A stretch of 26,288 bases of DNA from an uncultured Prevotella sp. (lineage in GTDB: Bacteria > Bacteroidota > Bacteroidia > Bacteroidales > Bacteroidaceae): positions 1-26,288 of the forward strand of contig CAJKQX010000032.1 of assembly GCA_905202125.1 (NCBI GenBank). Direction: 5' to 3'. Below the pieces are notes generated by a model. The model searched no databases. It had not been told where the DNA came from and saw nothing but the letters and a program-made list of their open reading frames with translations. Within the stretch, counting starts at the first letter, position 1. Every line of letters begins with the position of its first letter. Below are positions 15,015 to 23,045 of the stretch, piece by piece. A program made the translations under genes and the position numbers.

Positions 15015-15066
15015 GCGCACGTGTGGGGCAATGAGCGTGACGCTTTTGTTTGACCCGCACGTGCGC
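15015..15066. repeat. Inverted repeat after the M15 gene, possible terminator
   Basis: GCGCACGTG (15015-15023) is the reverse complement of 15058-15066. Inside lies AGCG-TGA-CGCT followed by TTTTGTTT, a short terminator-like hairpin. TAATTTTG at 15085-15092 may be the -7 box of the metallophosphatase gene at 15135, but no good -33 box precedes it. Confidence 0.4.
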
Positions 15067-15134
15067 TTTCTCGTTTATTTTGCTTAATTTTGCCATGCGT
15101 TAACGTCTGAAAATATATTAACACTAAACGGAAT

Positions 15135-16217
15135 ATGAAACTCACAAATCTGAAAACGACAATCGCGGCCGTCGCCCTAACCTTCGGTCTGACGTCCGCC
15201 TACGGCCAGCATCGTGCCGACCAACAACATCTCACCGACCCCAAATCGTTCTCGATGATACTCCTGGGCGACCCGCAGGGCTACACCAAGTATGACATCA
15301 ACCAGCCGCTCTTCGAACTGACCACGGCGTGGTGTGCCGACAATATCGACAACCTCAATATCAAGGCGGTGCTCTGCACGGGCGACCTCGTGGAGCAGAA
15401 CGAGAATATCGTGCGCAACCGCGGCATGCTCAACCAGACCAGCCGGCAGATGTGGGAGTGGGCGTCGCACTGCATGAAACGTCTCGACAACAAGGTGCCA
15501 TACATCATCTCCACCGGCAACCACGAATACGGATATGTGCGCGGCGACGAGGGCTTCACTCATTTTCCGGAGTATTTCCCCTTCGAGCGCAACAGCAAGT
15601 GGGCCGACTGCGTGGTGAGCGCCTTTCCCAACCGCTCGGGGCAGGTGTCGCTCGAGAACGCCGCCTACGAATTCAATGAGGCGACATGGGGCCCGCTGCT
15701 CGTCATAGCCGTGGAGTGGGCGCCGCGCGACGAGGTGCTCAATTGGGCCAAAGACCTGGCCACGGGTAGATACAAAGACCATAAGGTGATATTGCTTCTC
15801 CACTCGTTTCTATGGGAAGACACGGCCAAGCGCACCGACAACGAGCCTTACAAGATACAGCCCGCCAACTACGGACAGGGTGTGTGGGACAAACTGGTGT
15901 ATCCTTGCCACAACATACTCATGGTGCTCAGCGGACACATGGGCGACGTGGGAGGATTCGAGAAGAGCGTGTCTTACCGCAAGGACAAGAACGCGGCCGG
16001 CAAGTACGTGCACCAGATGATGTTCAACATACAGACCCTCGGCGGCGGATGGGAAGGCAACGGCGGCGACGGATGGCTGCGCATACTCGAGTTCATGCCC
16101 GATGGCAAGACGGTGAAGGTGAGCACATACTCACCGCTTTTCGGCATCTCGCCCTCGACCAGACATCTGGCGCATCGCGATGGGAAAATCGACCGCTATG
16201 ACATGATAGTGGAGTAG
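15135..16217 (+). CDS. Secreted calcineurin-like metallophosphoesterase
   Basis: This 360-residue exported protein has a signal peptide ending in AYG-Q25, leaving an N-terminal Gln. The two-metal phosphoesterase motifs are in order: GDPQ (about 45), TGDLVE (about 86), STGNHEYG (about 131), LLLHS (about 220) and LSGHMGDVGG (about 264). The first motif is GDPQ instead of DxH, and a Gln in that place is common in the family's periplasmic clade. The substrate is unknown; phosphate esters or phosphodiesters from the medium are likely. It ends 1 nt before the convergent Sir2 gene, leaving no room for a separate terminator. Confidence 0.88.
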   Translation: MKLTNLKTTIAAVALTFGLTSAYGQHRADQQHLTDPKSFSMILLGDPQGYTKYDINQPLFELTTAWCADNIDNLNIKAVLCTGDLVEQNENIVRNRGMLNQTSRQMWEWASHCMKRLDNKVPYIISTGNHEYGYVRGDEGFTHFPEYFPFERNSKWADCVVSAFPNRSGQVSLENAAYEFNEATWGPLLVIAVEWAPRDEVLNWAKDLATGRYKDHKVILLLHSFLWEDTAKRTDNEPYKIQPANYGQGVWDKLVYPCHNILMVLSGHMGDVGGFEKSVSYRKDKNAAGKYVHQMMFNIQTLGGGWEGNGGDGWLRILEFMPDGKTVKVSTYSPLFGISPSTRHLAHRDGKIDRYDMIVE

Positions 16218-16218
16218 T

Positions 16219-16923
16219 TCACTTTCCGCATCCGAGCATCGCAAACAGCTCTTCCATGCCCTCGCTCGCACCCTTGCGGATGGCTATTACGTCCGTGCGG
16301 CAGGACGAGGGCACACCTTCGGGATCGATGATGTAGACAGGTACTCCCGGTCGCACGTATCCCACGAGTCCGGCAGCAGGATAGACGGCCAACGATGATC
16401 CCACAACGACAAACACATCGGCCTCGGCCACGTGTCGCGCCGCAACGGATATCATGGGCACCGCCTCGCCGAAGAATACGATGAAGGGACGTAGCAGCGA
16501 ACCGTCGCCGGCCTCCGTGCCGGGCTCAACGCGGCAGGCGTTCTCTGGCAGATCGATGATGTAACGTTCGTCGTCGGGATTGCGGCTCGAGCATACCTTC
16601 GTCAGTTCGCCGTGCAGGTGTATCACCTCCGACGAACCGGCGCGCTCGTGCAGATTGTCCACATTCTGCGTGATGACCGTCACGTGGAAATATCGCTCAA
16701 GTTCCTTGATGAGCAGATGTCCGCGGTTGGGCTGCGCCGCGTACAGTTTCTTGCGCAGCATGTTGTAAAACTCGGTGACGAGCGCCGGATCGCGCTCCCA
16801 TCCCTCGTGCGATGCCACCTGCTCCACGGGATAGTTCTCCCACAGACCGTCGTTGCCGCGGAAAGTCTTGAACCCGCTCTCCACCGACATGCCGGCACCG
16901 GTCAGAAATACGATCTTTTTCAT
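16219..16923 (-). CDS. cobB: Sir2-family NAD-dependent protein deacylase
   Basis: This 234-residue cytoplasmic enzyme removes acyl groups from lysines using NAD. It has GAGMSVESGFKTFRG (residues 8-22), TQNVDNLHERAG, the catalytic His in HLHGELTKV, and FFGEAVP with GSSLAVYPAAGL. The zinc-ribbon region between HGEL and FFGE has just two cysteines and not the usual four, so the structural zinc is probably absent. At the place of E. coli CobB Y92-x-x-R95, the sequence reads YNML: Tyr is kept, Arg is Leu, so preference for succinyl-lysine is doubtful. Start: MKKIVFLTGAG at 16923, since 25 upstream codons would run into the promoter region. A TATTTTTG box at 16967-16974 (minus) is a candidate -7 element. 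Confidence 0.88.
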   Translation of the reverse strand: MKKIVFLTGAGMSVESGFKTFRGNDGLWENYPVEQVASHEGWERDPALVTEFYNMLRKKLYAAQPNRGHLLIKELERYFHVTVITQNVDNLHERAGSSEVIHLHGELTKVCSSRNPDDERYIIDLPENACRVEPGTEAGDGSLLRPFIVFFGEAVPMISVAARHVAEADVFVVVGSSLAVYPAAGLVGYVRPGVPVYIIDPEGVPSSCRTDVIAIRKGASEGMEELFAMLGCGK

Positions 16924-17033
16924 AAGCGTGAAAGTTTGTTCCTTTTTCTTTCTTTTACAAACTTTACAAAAATAAGAAATATTTTTCATCCATCGCATTC
17001 TCCGTTGCCGAAAAATCGTATCTTTGTCAGTGC

Positions 17034-17591
17034 ATGAACACTTTGATACCCCGTCAGGGGACCAACTACAAGCAACTCGTGAGTTATCGGAAAAGCGACG
17101 TCATTTCCCAGTTGACTTATTATTTCTGCAGCCGATACCTGCAAAAGGGCGACCGCACGGTCGACCAGATGGTGCAGGCGGCCCGCAGCGGCAAGCAGAA
17201 CATCATAGAGGGATGTGCCGCGTCCGCCACATCGTCGAAGACAGAAATAAAACTGATAAACGTGGCCAAGGCCAGTCTGCGCGAACTCCTCGAGGACTAC
17301 GAGGACTATCTTAAGACGCGCGGCCACCGCCAATGGGAGAAGGGCAGCAGAGAGTATGAGGCCATGCGCCGGCTCGGCCGAGACCACAGCGACGCCGCTT
17401 ATTTCATGTCGCTCATTGCCACCCGTCCGCCCGAAACCATCGCCAACATGGCCATCATCCTCATCAATCAGGCCGACTATCTCCTTTACCGCCAGCTCCA
17501 ACGCCTCGCTGAGGATTTCGTGAACAATGGCGGGTTCGCGGAGAGGATGGCGAGGGTGAGGAGGGAGAAAAGGGGTATTGAGAAGCAATAG
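17034..17591 (+). CDS. Four-helix-bundle protein (23S rRNA intervening-sequence type)
   Basis: This 185-residue protein matches the four-helix-bundle family first seen in 23S rRNA intervening sequences and related to Avd of diversity-generating retroelements: DRTVDQMVQAARSGKQNIIEG, then ASLRELLEDYEDYLKTRG, and the C-terminal suffix GGFAERMARVRREKRG. These proteins form pentameric barrels that bind nucleic acid; the cellular role is unsettled. No reverse transcriptase or variable repeat is nearby. A TATCTTTG box at 17019-17026 ends only 7 nt before the ATG, so the mRNA would be leaderless or nearly so. The gene is followed at once by tandem repeats and a very long hairpin. Confidence 0.85.
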   Translation: MNTLIPRQGTNYKQLVSYRKSDVISQLTYYFCSRYLQKGDRTVDQMVQAARSGKQNIIEGCAASATSSKTEIKLINVAKASLRELLEDYEDYLKTRGHRQWEKGSREYEAMRRLGRDHSDAAYFMSLIATRPPETIANMAIILINQADYLLYRQLQRLAEDFVNNGGFAERMARVRREKRGIEKQ

Positions 17592-17701
17592 GGTCGGTAG
17601 GGTCTTTAGGGTCGATAGGGTCTTTAGGGTCGGTAGGGTCTTTAGGGTCCTTAGAGTCGTTAACGACTTTAATGACCCTAAAGACCCTACCGACCCTAAA
17701 G
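17591..17701. repeat. 18-bp tandem repeats feeding a 40-bp-arm hairpin
   Basis: Three 18-bp units (GGGTCGGTAGGGTCTTTA at 17591, 17609 and 17627, one base differing in the second) lead into an inverted repeat. 17622-17661 and 17662-17701 are complementary at 38 of 40 positions, with no spacer and GTCGTTAACGAC at the centre. In RNA this would be one of the strongest hairpins in the window and could stop transcription of the four-helix-bundle gene before the FKBP promoter at 17750, though no long T-run follows. It could also extrude as a cruciform or serve as a recombination site. Confidence 0.85.
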
Positions 17702-17749
17702 TCCCCTACCGCCCTTATCATCATTGACCTCGAAAATTCCCTCAAAAAA

Positions 17750-17781
17750 TCTTTCTCTATCAGATAAAATATGTATCTTTG
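17750..17781 (+). promoter_or_regulatory. Promoter of the first FKBP gene
   Basis: TCTTTC around 17750-17755 stands at the -33 place and TATCTTTG at 17774-17781 is a full -7 box. The start site near 17788 falls after the ATG at 17771 that would lengthen the protein, so the gene must start at 17825. Confidence 0.6.
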
Positions 17782-17824
17782 CACTCTCCAAAGACAAGTA
17801 TTCACAAAAAATAATCTTAAATAT

Positions 17825-18430
17825 ATGGATAAAGTAAGCTACGCCTTAGGTATGGGCATCGGTCGCCAACTCTCACAGATGGGTGCCGACAATCTGAATA
17901 TCGATGATTTCGCGCTCGCGATAAAAGACATTCTCGCCGGTGAGAAACCAAAGATTGACGATGCCGAGGCGCAAACCATAGTAAGAGATTTCTTTGACAA
18001 GCAGGAAGCCAAGCAGCGCGCCGCAGCAGCCGAGAAATTCAAGGAGGCTAAGGAAAACGGCGAGAAATATCTGGCCGAGAACGCCAAGAAAGAAGGCGTC
18101 ATCACCACCGCCAGCGGTCTGCAGTACATGGTGCTCAAAGAGGGCAACGGACGCAAGCCCAAAGCCACCGACAGCGTGAAATGCCACTACGAGGGCATGC
18201 TCATCGACGGCACCATGTTCGACAGTTCCATACAGCGCGGCGAGCCCGCCACCTTCCCCCTGGGCGGCGTGATAGCCGGATGGACCGAGGGTCTGCAGCT
18301 CATGCAGGAGGGTGCCAAGTATCGTTTCTTCATACCCTACAACCTGGGCTATGGAGAGCGCGGTGCCGGAGCATCGATACCTCCCTTTGCCGCTCTCGTG
18401 TTTGACGTGGAACTCATCGAGGTCGTATAA
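17825..18430 (+). CDS. FKBP-type peptidyl-prolyl isomerase, FklB/Mip-like, cytoplasmic
   Basis: This 201-residue protein has an N-terminal dimerisation domain (MDKVSYALGMGIGRQLSQ, residues 1-90) and a C-terminal FKBP domain (about 95-200). The active-site set is VKCHYEGMLIDGTMFDSS, GGVIAGWTEGL and LGYGERGAGASIPPFAALVF, with the usual Tyr, Phe-Asp, Val-Ile and Trp positions kept. It has no signal peptide, unlike its two downstream paralogs, so it should help proteins fold in the cytoplasm. It heads the cluster and is 41 nt before the lipoprotein paralog, with no terminator between. Confidence 0.92.
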   Translation: MDKVSYALGMGIGRQLSQMGADNLNIDDFALAIKDILAGEKPKIDDAEAQTIVRDFFDKQEAKQRAAAAEKFKEAKENGEKYLAENAKKEGVITTASGLQYMVLKEGNGRKPKATDSVKCHYEGMLIDGTMFDSSIQRGEPATFPLGGVIAGWTEGLQLMQEGAKYRFFIPYNLGYGERGAGASIPPFAALVFDVELIEVV

Positions 18431-18471
18431 TATATTAAAAAGGTGAACAAAAAAATAAAATAAAGAAAACA

Positions 18472-19344
18472 ATGAAAAAACTTACAATCGCAGCCGCACT
18501 GGCTGTCGTAGCCGCAGGATTTGTCACATCATGCGGTAACTCCACACCCAAACCCGATCTCAAGAACGATGTGGATACAATGAGTTACGCCATGGGTATG
18601 TCGCAGACACAGGGTCTGAGAGAATATCTCATGCAGATGGAAATAGACACAGCCTATATGGACGCTTTCGTCAAAGGTCTCAACGACGGTGCCAACGCCG
18701 GCGACGACAAGAAGAAAGCCGCATACTATGCCGGTATCAACATCGGACAGCAGATCTCCAACCGTATGGTCAAAGGTATCAACTACGAGATCTTCGGCAG
18801 CGACTCCACCAAGAGCATCTCTCTGAAAAACTTTATGGCCGGATTCATCACCGGTGCTACCGGCAAGAAAGGCCTGATGAATATGGAACAGGCCCAGCAG
18901 ACAGCTCAGCTCAAGATGATTGCCGTCAAATCCAAAGCTATGGAAGCGCAGTATGGCGCCAACAAGACAGAGGGCGAGAAATGGCTCGCTGCCAACAAGA
19001 AGAAAGCCGGCGTGAAGGTTCTTCCTTCAGGCGTACAGTATAAGGTGATCAAAGAAGGTAATGGCGAGATGCCCAAAGACACATCGATGGTGAAAGTGCA
19101 CTATGAAGGCAAACTCATCAACGGCACAGTCTTTGACAGCAGCTACAAACGCGGCGAGCCCGTGTCTCTGCGCGCCAATCAGGTGATCAAGGGATGGACG
19201 GACGCTCTGGTTCACATGCCCGTAGGTTCGGTATGGGAAGTATACATCCCGCAGGAACTGGCATACGGCGAGCGTGAGCAGGGACAGATCAAACCCTTCT
19301 CTCCGCTGATCTTCAAGATCGAACTTATCAGTCTTGGAAAATGA
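18472..19344 (+). CDS. FKBP-type peptidyl-prolyl isomerase, lipoprotein
   Basis: This 290-residue protein has a lipoprotein signal (FVTSC, Cys21). The FKBP_N dimer domain (MSYAMGMSQ..., about 36-165) is longer than in the first paralog and has a second GINIGQQISNRM block. The FKBP domain (about 195-289) keeps VHYEGKLINGTVFDSSYKRG, NQVIKGWTDAL and LAYGEREQGQIKPFSPLIF. It should sit in the periplasm or at the outer membrane and assist exported proteins. It shares the transcript of the first FKBP and is closed by the terminator at 19387-19427. Confidence 0.92.
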   Translation: MKKLTIAAALAVVAAGFVTSCGNSTPKPDLKNDVDTMSYAMGMSQTQGLREYLMQMEIDTAYMDAFVKGLNDGANAGDDKKKAAYYAGINIGQQISNRMVKGINYEIFGSDSTKSISLKNFMAGFITGATGKKGLMNMEQAQQTAQLKMIAVKSKAMEAQYGANKTEGEKWLAANKKKAGVKVLPSGVQYKVIKEGNGEMPKDTSMVKVHYEGKLINGTVFDSSYKRGEPVSLRANQVIKGWTDALVHMPVGSVWEVYIPQELAYGEREQGQIKPFSPLIFKIELISLGK

Positions 19345-19386
19345 AAAACACAATAAGATAAGTTTATTTTTAAAAAAACCTAGGCG

Positions 19387-19427
19387 AGGCGGTCTTCCAT
19401 GTGAATGGGAGAGACCGCCTTATTTTA
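19387..19427 (+). terminator. Rho-independent terminator after the FKBP lipoprotein
   Basis: AGGCGGTCT (19387-19395) pairs with AGACCGCCT (19412-19420), CCAT/ATGG pairs further in, and TATTTTA follows. It probably lowers transcription of the third FKBP gene, for which no separate promoter is clear. Confidence 0.8.
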
Positions 19428-19458
19428 AAAAGTAGAAAACGATAAAAAACCAAAAACG

Positions 19459-20466
19459 ATGAGAAAGATATTGTTGTTTGCGCTCATGGCTCTGACCGTG
19501 CAGACCTACGGCGCTACTCCCGATAAGAAAAACAAGAAAAAGAAGACCGACAAAGTGGAACAGACGGCTCCGGCCGCAAGCATCGCCACACCCGCCGACT
19601 CGTTGAGCTACGCCGCCGGTATGATGGCCACGCGCAGACTGCTCTACGTCGAGAAAGAATTTGGCGTGGACACCGCCCACATGGCCGAGTTTGTGGAAGG
19701 ATACAAGGAGATGTGCGACAAGCTCGACGACCCCAGTGCCAAAGCCCGTTTCGCCGGTATGTTCATCGCCATGAATGTGGGCAACCGCATACTCACCGAG
19801 GCCGTATCGCAGTTCAAGGATACCGACAGGCCCATCGACACCGCTCTCTTCAATGCCGGATTCATGGCAGGGGTAGTAGCCGACACCACCGTCATGCATC
19901 TTGACGCTGCCGTCAAACTCTTTGACGACGCTCTGAAGGCGAAAGACCTCGCCTACAAACAGCAGAACGAACAGTGGCTGGCCGACAACGCCACGAAGGA
20001 TGGCGTGAAGACCACCGCCAGCGGACTGCAATACAAGGTGATCAAGACCGGTACGGGCGAGACACCGAAATCCACGGACAAGGTGAAGGTGAAATACATG
20101 GGCAAGCTCATCGACGGCACCGAGTTTGACAACAGCTACAAACGTTCGCCGCAGACATCCACCTTCCGCGCCGACCAGGTGATCAAGGGATGGACCGAGG
20201 CCCTCACCATGATGCCCGTGGGCAGCACATGGGAACTCTACATACCCGAGAACCTGGGCTACGAACAGCGTCAGGCCGGCAAGATCAAACCTTACTCCAC
20301 ACTGATCTTCACCGTCGAGCTGGAGGGTATCGAAAAACCCGAGGTGAAATCTGAGGGGAAGGATGAAGAAAAAGAGGAAAAGTCCGCTGAAGGCCAGACG
20401 AAAGTGACCAAAGCCCAGAAACTGACTCCCGCGAGAAAAGTGTCGCCGGCCCGAAAGAAGAAATAA
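19459..20466 (+). CDS. FKBP-type peptidyl-prolyl isomerase with basic tail, periplasmic
   Basis: This 335-residue paralog has a signal peptide (RKILLFALMALTVQTYGA), a Lys-rich stretch (KKNKKKKTDK), an FKBP_N domain starting at LSYAAGMMATRRLL and an FKBP domain around residues 190-290. That domain reads VKYMGKLIDGTEFDNSYKR, DQVIKGWTEAL and LGYEQRQAGKIKPYSTLIF. The usual GYGER loop is GYEQR here, which may alter activity. After the domain comes an acidic then basic tail (EKEEKSAEG, TPARKVSPARKKK) absent from the other two; it could bind acidic envelope polymers. There is no lipobox, so it should be soluble in the periplasm. The three genes look like duplications of one ancestor. Confidence 0.9.
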   Translation: MRKILLFALMALTVQTYGATPDKKNKKKKTDKVEQTAPAASIATPADSLSYAAGMMATRRLLYVEKEFGVDTAHMAEFVEGYKEMCDKLDDPSAKARFAGMFIAMNVGNRILTEAVSQFKDTDRPIDTALFNAGFMAGVVADTTVMHLDAAVKLFDDALKAKDLAYKQQNEQWLADNATKDGVKTTASGLQYKVIKTGTGETPKSTDKVKVKYMGKLIDGTEFDNSYKRSPQTSTFRADQVIKGWTEALTMMPVGSTWELYIPENLGYEQRQAGKIKPYSTLIFTVELEGIEKPEVKSEGKDEEKEEKSAEGQTKVTKAQKLTPARKVSPARKKK

Positions 20467-20531
20467 TCCGTTCTTTTTTTTCGTGAACATTCATTGCGGA
20501 CACAATCAGTCCATATAATATGCCATTTCTT

Positions 20532-20577
20532 TACAGGGTCTCTGTACGGTTTTAGTACAGAGGCCCTGTACTGTTTT
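20532..20577 (+). terminator. Strong terminator after the third FKBP gene
   Basis: TACAGGGTCTCTGTAC (20532-20547) pairs with 20555-20570 over 16 bp with one G-U pair, a 7-nt loop, and CTGTTTT after it. It separates the FKBP group from the Lrp gene. The remaining DNA to 20734 holds only the promoter at 20665-20695. Confidence 0.8.
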
Positions 20578-20664
20578 CACCCCGTTCTCGATTCGTTTTG
20601 TGGTCATAATCACCCCTTATGGTTGTCAAAATGATGGATGAAAGGTTTTTTATCACGCAAAACG

Positions 20665-20695
20665 TTGGCGGTTAGGCGGAAATTATCTAATTTTG
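20665..20695 (+). promoter_or_regulatory. Promoter of the Lrp/AsnC operon
   Basis: TTG (20665-20667), 20 nt, TAATTTTG (20688-20695). The start codon at 20735 gives a leader of about 33 nt. There is no CACCTTT spacer block, so it does not belong to the repeat family. Confidence 0.55.
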
Positions 20696-20734
20696 CTATC
20701 AAAATAATATCCAATTGCAAATATCAACAGAAAA

Positions 20735-21205
20735 ATGGAAAAGATAGACAAACTCGACAAGAAGATACTCAGTATACTTTCAACCAACGCCCGTATGCCG
20801 TTCAAGGATGTGGCCGCCGAATGCGGAGTATCCCGCGCTGCCATCCATCAGCGTGTGCAGCATCTTATCGAAAGCGGTGTGATCACCGGCAGCGGATTCG
20901 ATGTCAACCCCAAGAGCATCGGTTACTCCACATGCACCTACGTGGGAATCAGTCTTGAGCGCGGCAGCATGTACAAGGACGTGGTGGAGTCGCTCCGCAC
21001 GATACCCGAGATTGTGGAATGCCATTTCACCACGGGCTCATACACCATGCTCGTGAAGCTCTACGCCCACGACAACGAACAGCTCATGGATCTGCTCAAC
21101 AACAAGATGCAGCGCATACCCGGAGTGGTAAGCACAGAGACTCTCATCTCGCTCGAACAGAGCATCAAACGCGAGATTCCGGTGCATGTCGAGGATGAAG
21201 ATTGA
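20735..21205 (+). CDS. Lrp/AsnC family transcriptional regulator
   Basis: This 156-residue protein has an N-terminal winged HTH (KLDKKILSILSTNARMPFKD, VSRAAIHQRVQHLIESGVITG) and a C-terminal RAM ligand-binding domain (about 68-145, with VECHFTTGSYTMLVKLYA). Family members form octamers that sense amino acids. The C-terminal acidic tail VHVEDED is short. The fusion hydrolase gene begins 13 nt downstream in the same direction, so regulator and enzyme are almost surely one transcript; control of amino-acid or peptide use is a fair guess. Confidence 0.92.
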   Translation: MEKIDKLDKKILSILSTNARMPFKDVAAECGVSRAAIHQRVQHLIESGVITGSGFDVNPKSIGYSTCTYVGISLERGSMYKDVVESLRTIPEIVECHFTTGSYTMLVKLYAHDNEQLMDLLNNKMQRIPGVVSTETLISLEQSIKREIPVHVEDED

Positions 21206-21218
21206 CGGCAAACGATAA

Positions 21219-22982
21219 ATGAAATCATTCAATATCAAGACTCACACCGATGAGGTGTACGCCCGTTATCCCGAGGCCGTACGCCGACCCGTGATAGGCA
21301 TCACGGCCAACTATGCCGACGGCGACGCCACCATCCGCGAGCAATACTACATGCAGATAGTTAGGGCCGGCGGTGTGCCGCTGATGATACCGCCTGTGGC
21401 CGACAAGGATGTGATCCTCAATACGCTCGACCGCATCGACGCATTGCTGCTCACAGGTGGCGGCGACATCAATCCGCTGTGGACGGGATGCCAGCCCGAG
21501 CCCGCATTGGGACATATCAACGCCCGGCGCGACCTGCCCGAACTGCTGATCACGCTGCTGGCTTGCAACAGACAGATGCCCGTTCTCGGCATCTGTCGTG
21601 GTATTCAGACCATCGTCACGGCCCTCGGGGGAGTGGTGAGACAGGACATCGGCGCCGGGGCCGCAATCAAGCACTCGCAGGACGCCGACCGCACCGAGCC
21701 CACTCACTCTGTCGACATCCTGCCCGACAGCCTGCTGCACGATATCTGTGGCGCGGAGACGATATACGTCAACTCGTTTCATCATCAGGTGGTGGAGACA
21801 CCGGGCGAGGCCTTGAGGGTGACGGCCACCGCTCCCGACGGCATTATCGAGGCCGTGGAGAGCACACGCCATCAACCGGTCATGGGCGTGCAGTGGCATC
21901 CCGAGTGGTTGGGCGACGACGGACTGCCGCTCTTCAGATGGCTCGTGGACGAGGCCGCACTCTATGCCCGGGCCCGAAATATGCACCATCACATGCTCAC
22001 GCTCGACAGCCATTGTGACACGCCGATGTTCTTTCCCGAGGGTGCCTGTTTCGTGGAGCGCGACCCCCGCATTCTCGTCGACCTGCACAAGATGACCGAC
22101 GGCATGCTCGATGCGGTGACGATGGTGGCCTATCTGCCCCAGCCGGCCGAGGGTGAGACCTTTGCCGACGTGGCGCCATTCGGCATCGCGAGTCCGAAAG
22201 ATTACGCCGACCTTATCTTCGACAAGATACACGAGACGGTCGGTATGGCCGGGAAATATATCGCCGTGGCCCGCACTCCCGACGAACTCAGGGTCAACAA
22301 GCGCATGGGACGCAAGTCGGTGATGCTCGGAATAGAAAACGGTCTGGCGCTCAATCACGACCTGTCCAACCTCGGACATTTCGCCCGGCGTGGCGTGACC
22401 TACGTCACCCTGTGCCACAACGGCGACAACGATATCTGCGACAGCGCGCGCCGCACGAAGCAGACGCACGGCGGCGTGAGCCCCTTCGGACGTGAGGTGA
22501 TACGTGAGATGAACCGCCTGGGACTGATGGTGGACCTGAGCCATGCGGCGGAGAGTTCTTTCTACGATGCGCTCGACATCAGCGCCACGCCGATAGTGTG
22601 CTCGCACTCGTGCTGCAAGGCGCTGTGCGATGTGCCGCGCAATCTCGGTGACGACCAGCTACGGGCCCTGGCCCGCAAGGGTGGCGTGGCACAGATCACG
22701 TTGTATCACGGTTTTCTGCGCGCCCGGGGCGATGCTTCCATCGATGATTTCATGGCTCATCTGCTCCACGCCATCGATGTGGCGGGCATCGACCATGTGG
22801 GCGTGGGCACCGACTTTGATGGTGACGGCGGCGTGAGCGGACTCCAAGACGCGAGCCAACTGATAAATATCACGCGCCGACTGTTGCGCCGTCATTTCTC
22901 GCCTGCCGACATAGAGAAGATATGGGGCGGCAACTGGCTGAGGGTGATGCGGACGGTGCAGGAGGCCGCCACGGCTCGATGA
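21219..22982 (+). CDS. Fused gamma-glutamyl hydrolase (C26) and membrane-type dipeptidase (M19)
   Basis: This 587-residue cytoplasmic enzyme is made of two complete modules. Residues about 22-250 are a class-I glutamine-amidotransferase-like peptidase C26 (PuuD type): nucleophile Cys in LGICRGIQT, and His and Glu in VQWHPEWL. Residues about 258-580 are an M19 dipeptidase with its two-zinc ligands: DSHCDTP (His, Asp), IENGLAL (Glu), VDLSHAAES (His), CSHSCCKAL (His) and GTDFDGDGG (Asp). Joining them suggests step-wise cleavage of a gamma-glutamyl peptide, freeing glutamate and then splitting the remaining dipeptide, as in glutathione breakdown; the true substrate is inferred. Neither module has a visible defect. 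It follows the Lrp gene by 13 nt. Confidence 0.9.
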   Translation: MKSFNIKTHTDEVYARYPEAVRRPVIGITANYADGDATIREQYYMQIVRAGGVPLMIPPVADKDVILNTLDRIDALLLTGGGDINPLWTGCQPEPALGHINARRDLPELLITLLACNRQMPVLGICRGIQTIVTALGGVVRQDIGAGAAIKHSQDADRTEPTHSVDILPDSLLHDICGAETIYVNSFHHQVVETPGEALRVTATAPDGIIEAVESTRHQPVMGVQWHPEWLGDDGLPLFRWLVDEAALYARARNMHHHMLTLDSHCDTPMFFPEGACFVERDPRILVDLHKMTDGMLDAVTMVAYLPQPAEGETFADVAPFGIASPKDYADLIFDKIHETVGMAGKYIAVARTPDELRVNKRMGRKSVMLGIENGLALNHDLSNLGHFARRGVTYVTLCHNGDNDICDSARRTKQTHGGVSPFGREVIREMNRLGLMVDLSHAAESSFYDALDISATPIVCSHSCCKALCDVPRNLGDDQLRALARKGGVAQITLYHGFLRARGDASIDDFMAHLLHAIDVAGIDHVGVGTDFDGDGGVSGLQDASQLINITRRLLRRHFSPADIEKIWGGNWLRVMRTVQEAATAR

Positions 22983-23045
22983 CCTGACTTTCGACCCTAC
23001 ATCGAAAGACATATCATATTATAAACAAACGAAAGACATACCACA

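Noticed and set aside
17464..17805. Minus-strand ORF with DPKDPTDP repeats
   Set aside because: It is only the translation of the 18-bp tandem repeat and hairpin, overlapping the four-helix-bundle gene.
17771..17824. Longer N terminus for the first FKBP
   Set aside because: The upstream ATG lies before the expected transcription start of the promoter at 17750-17781.
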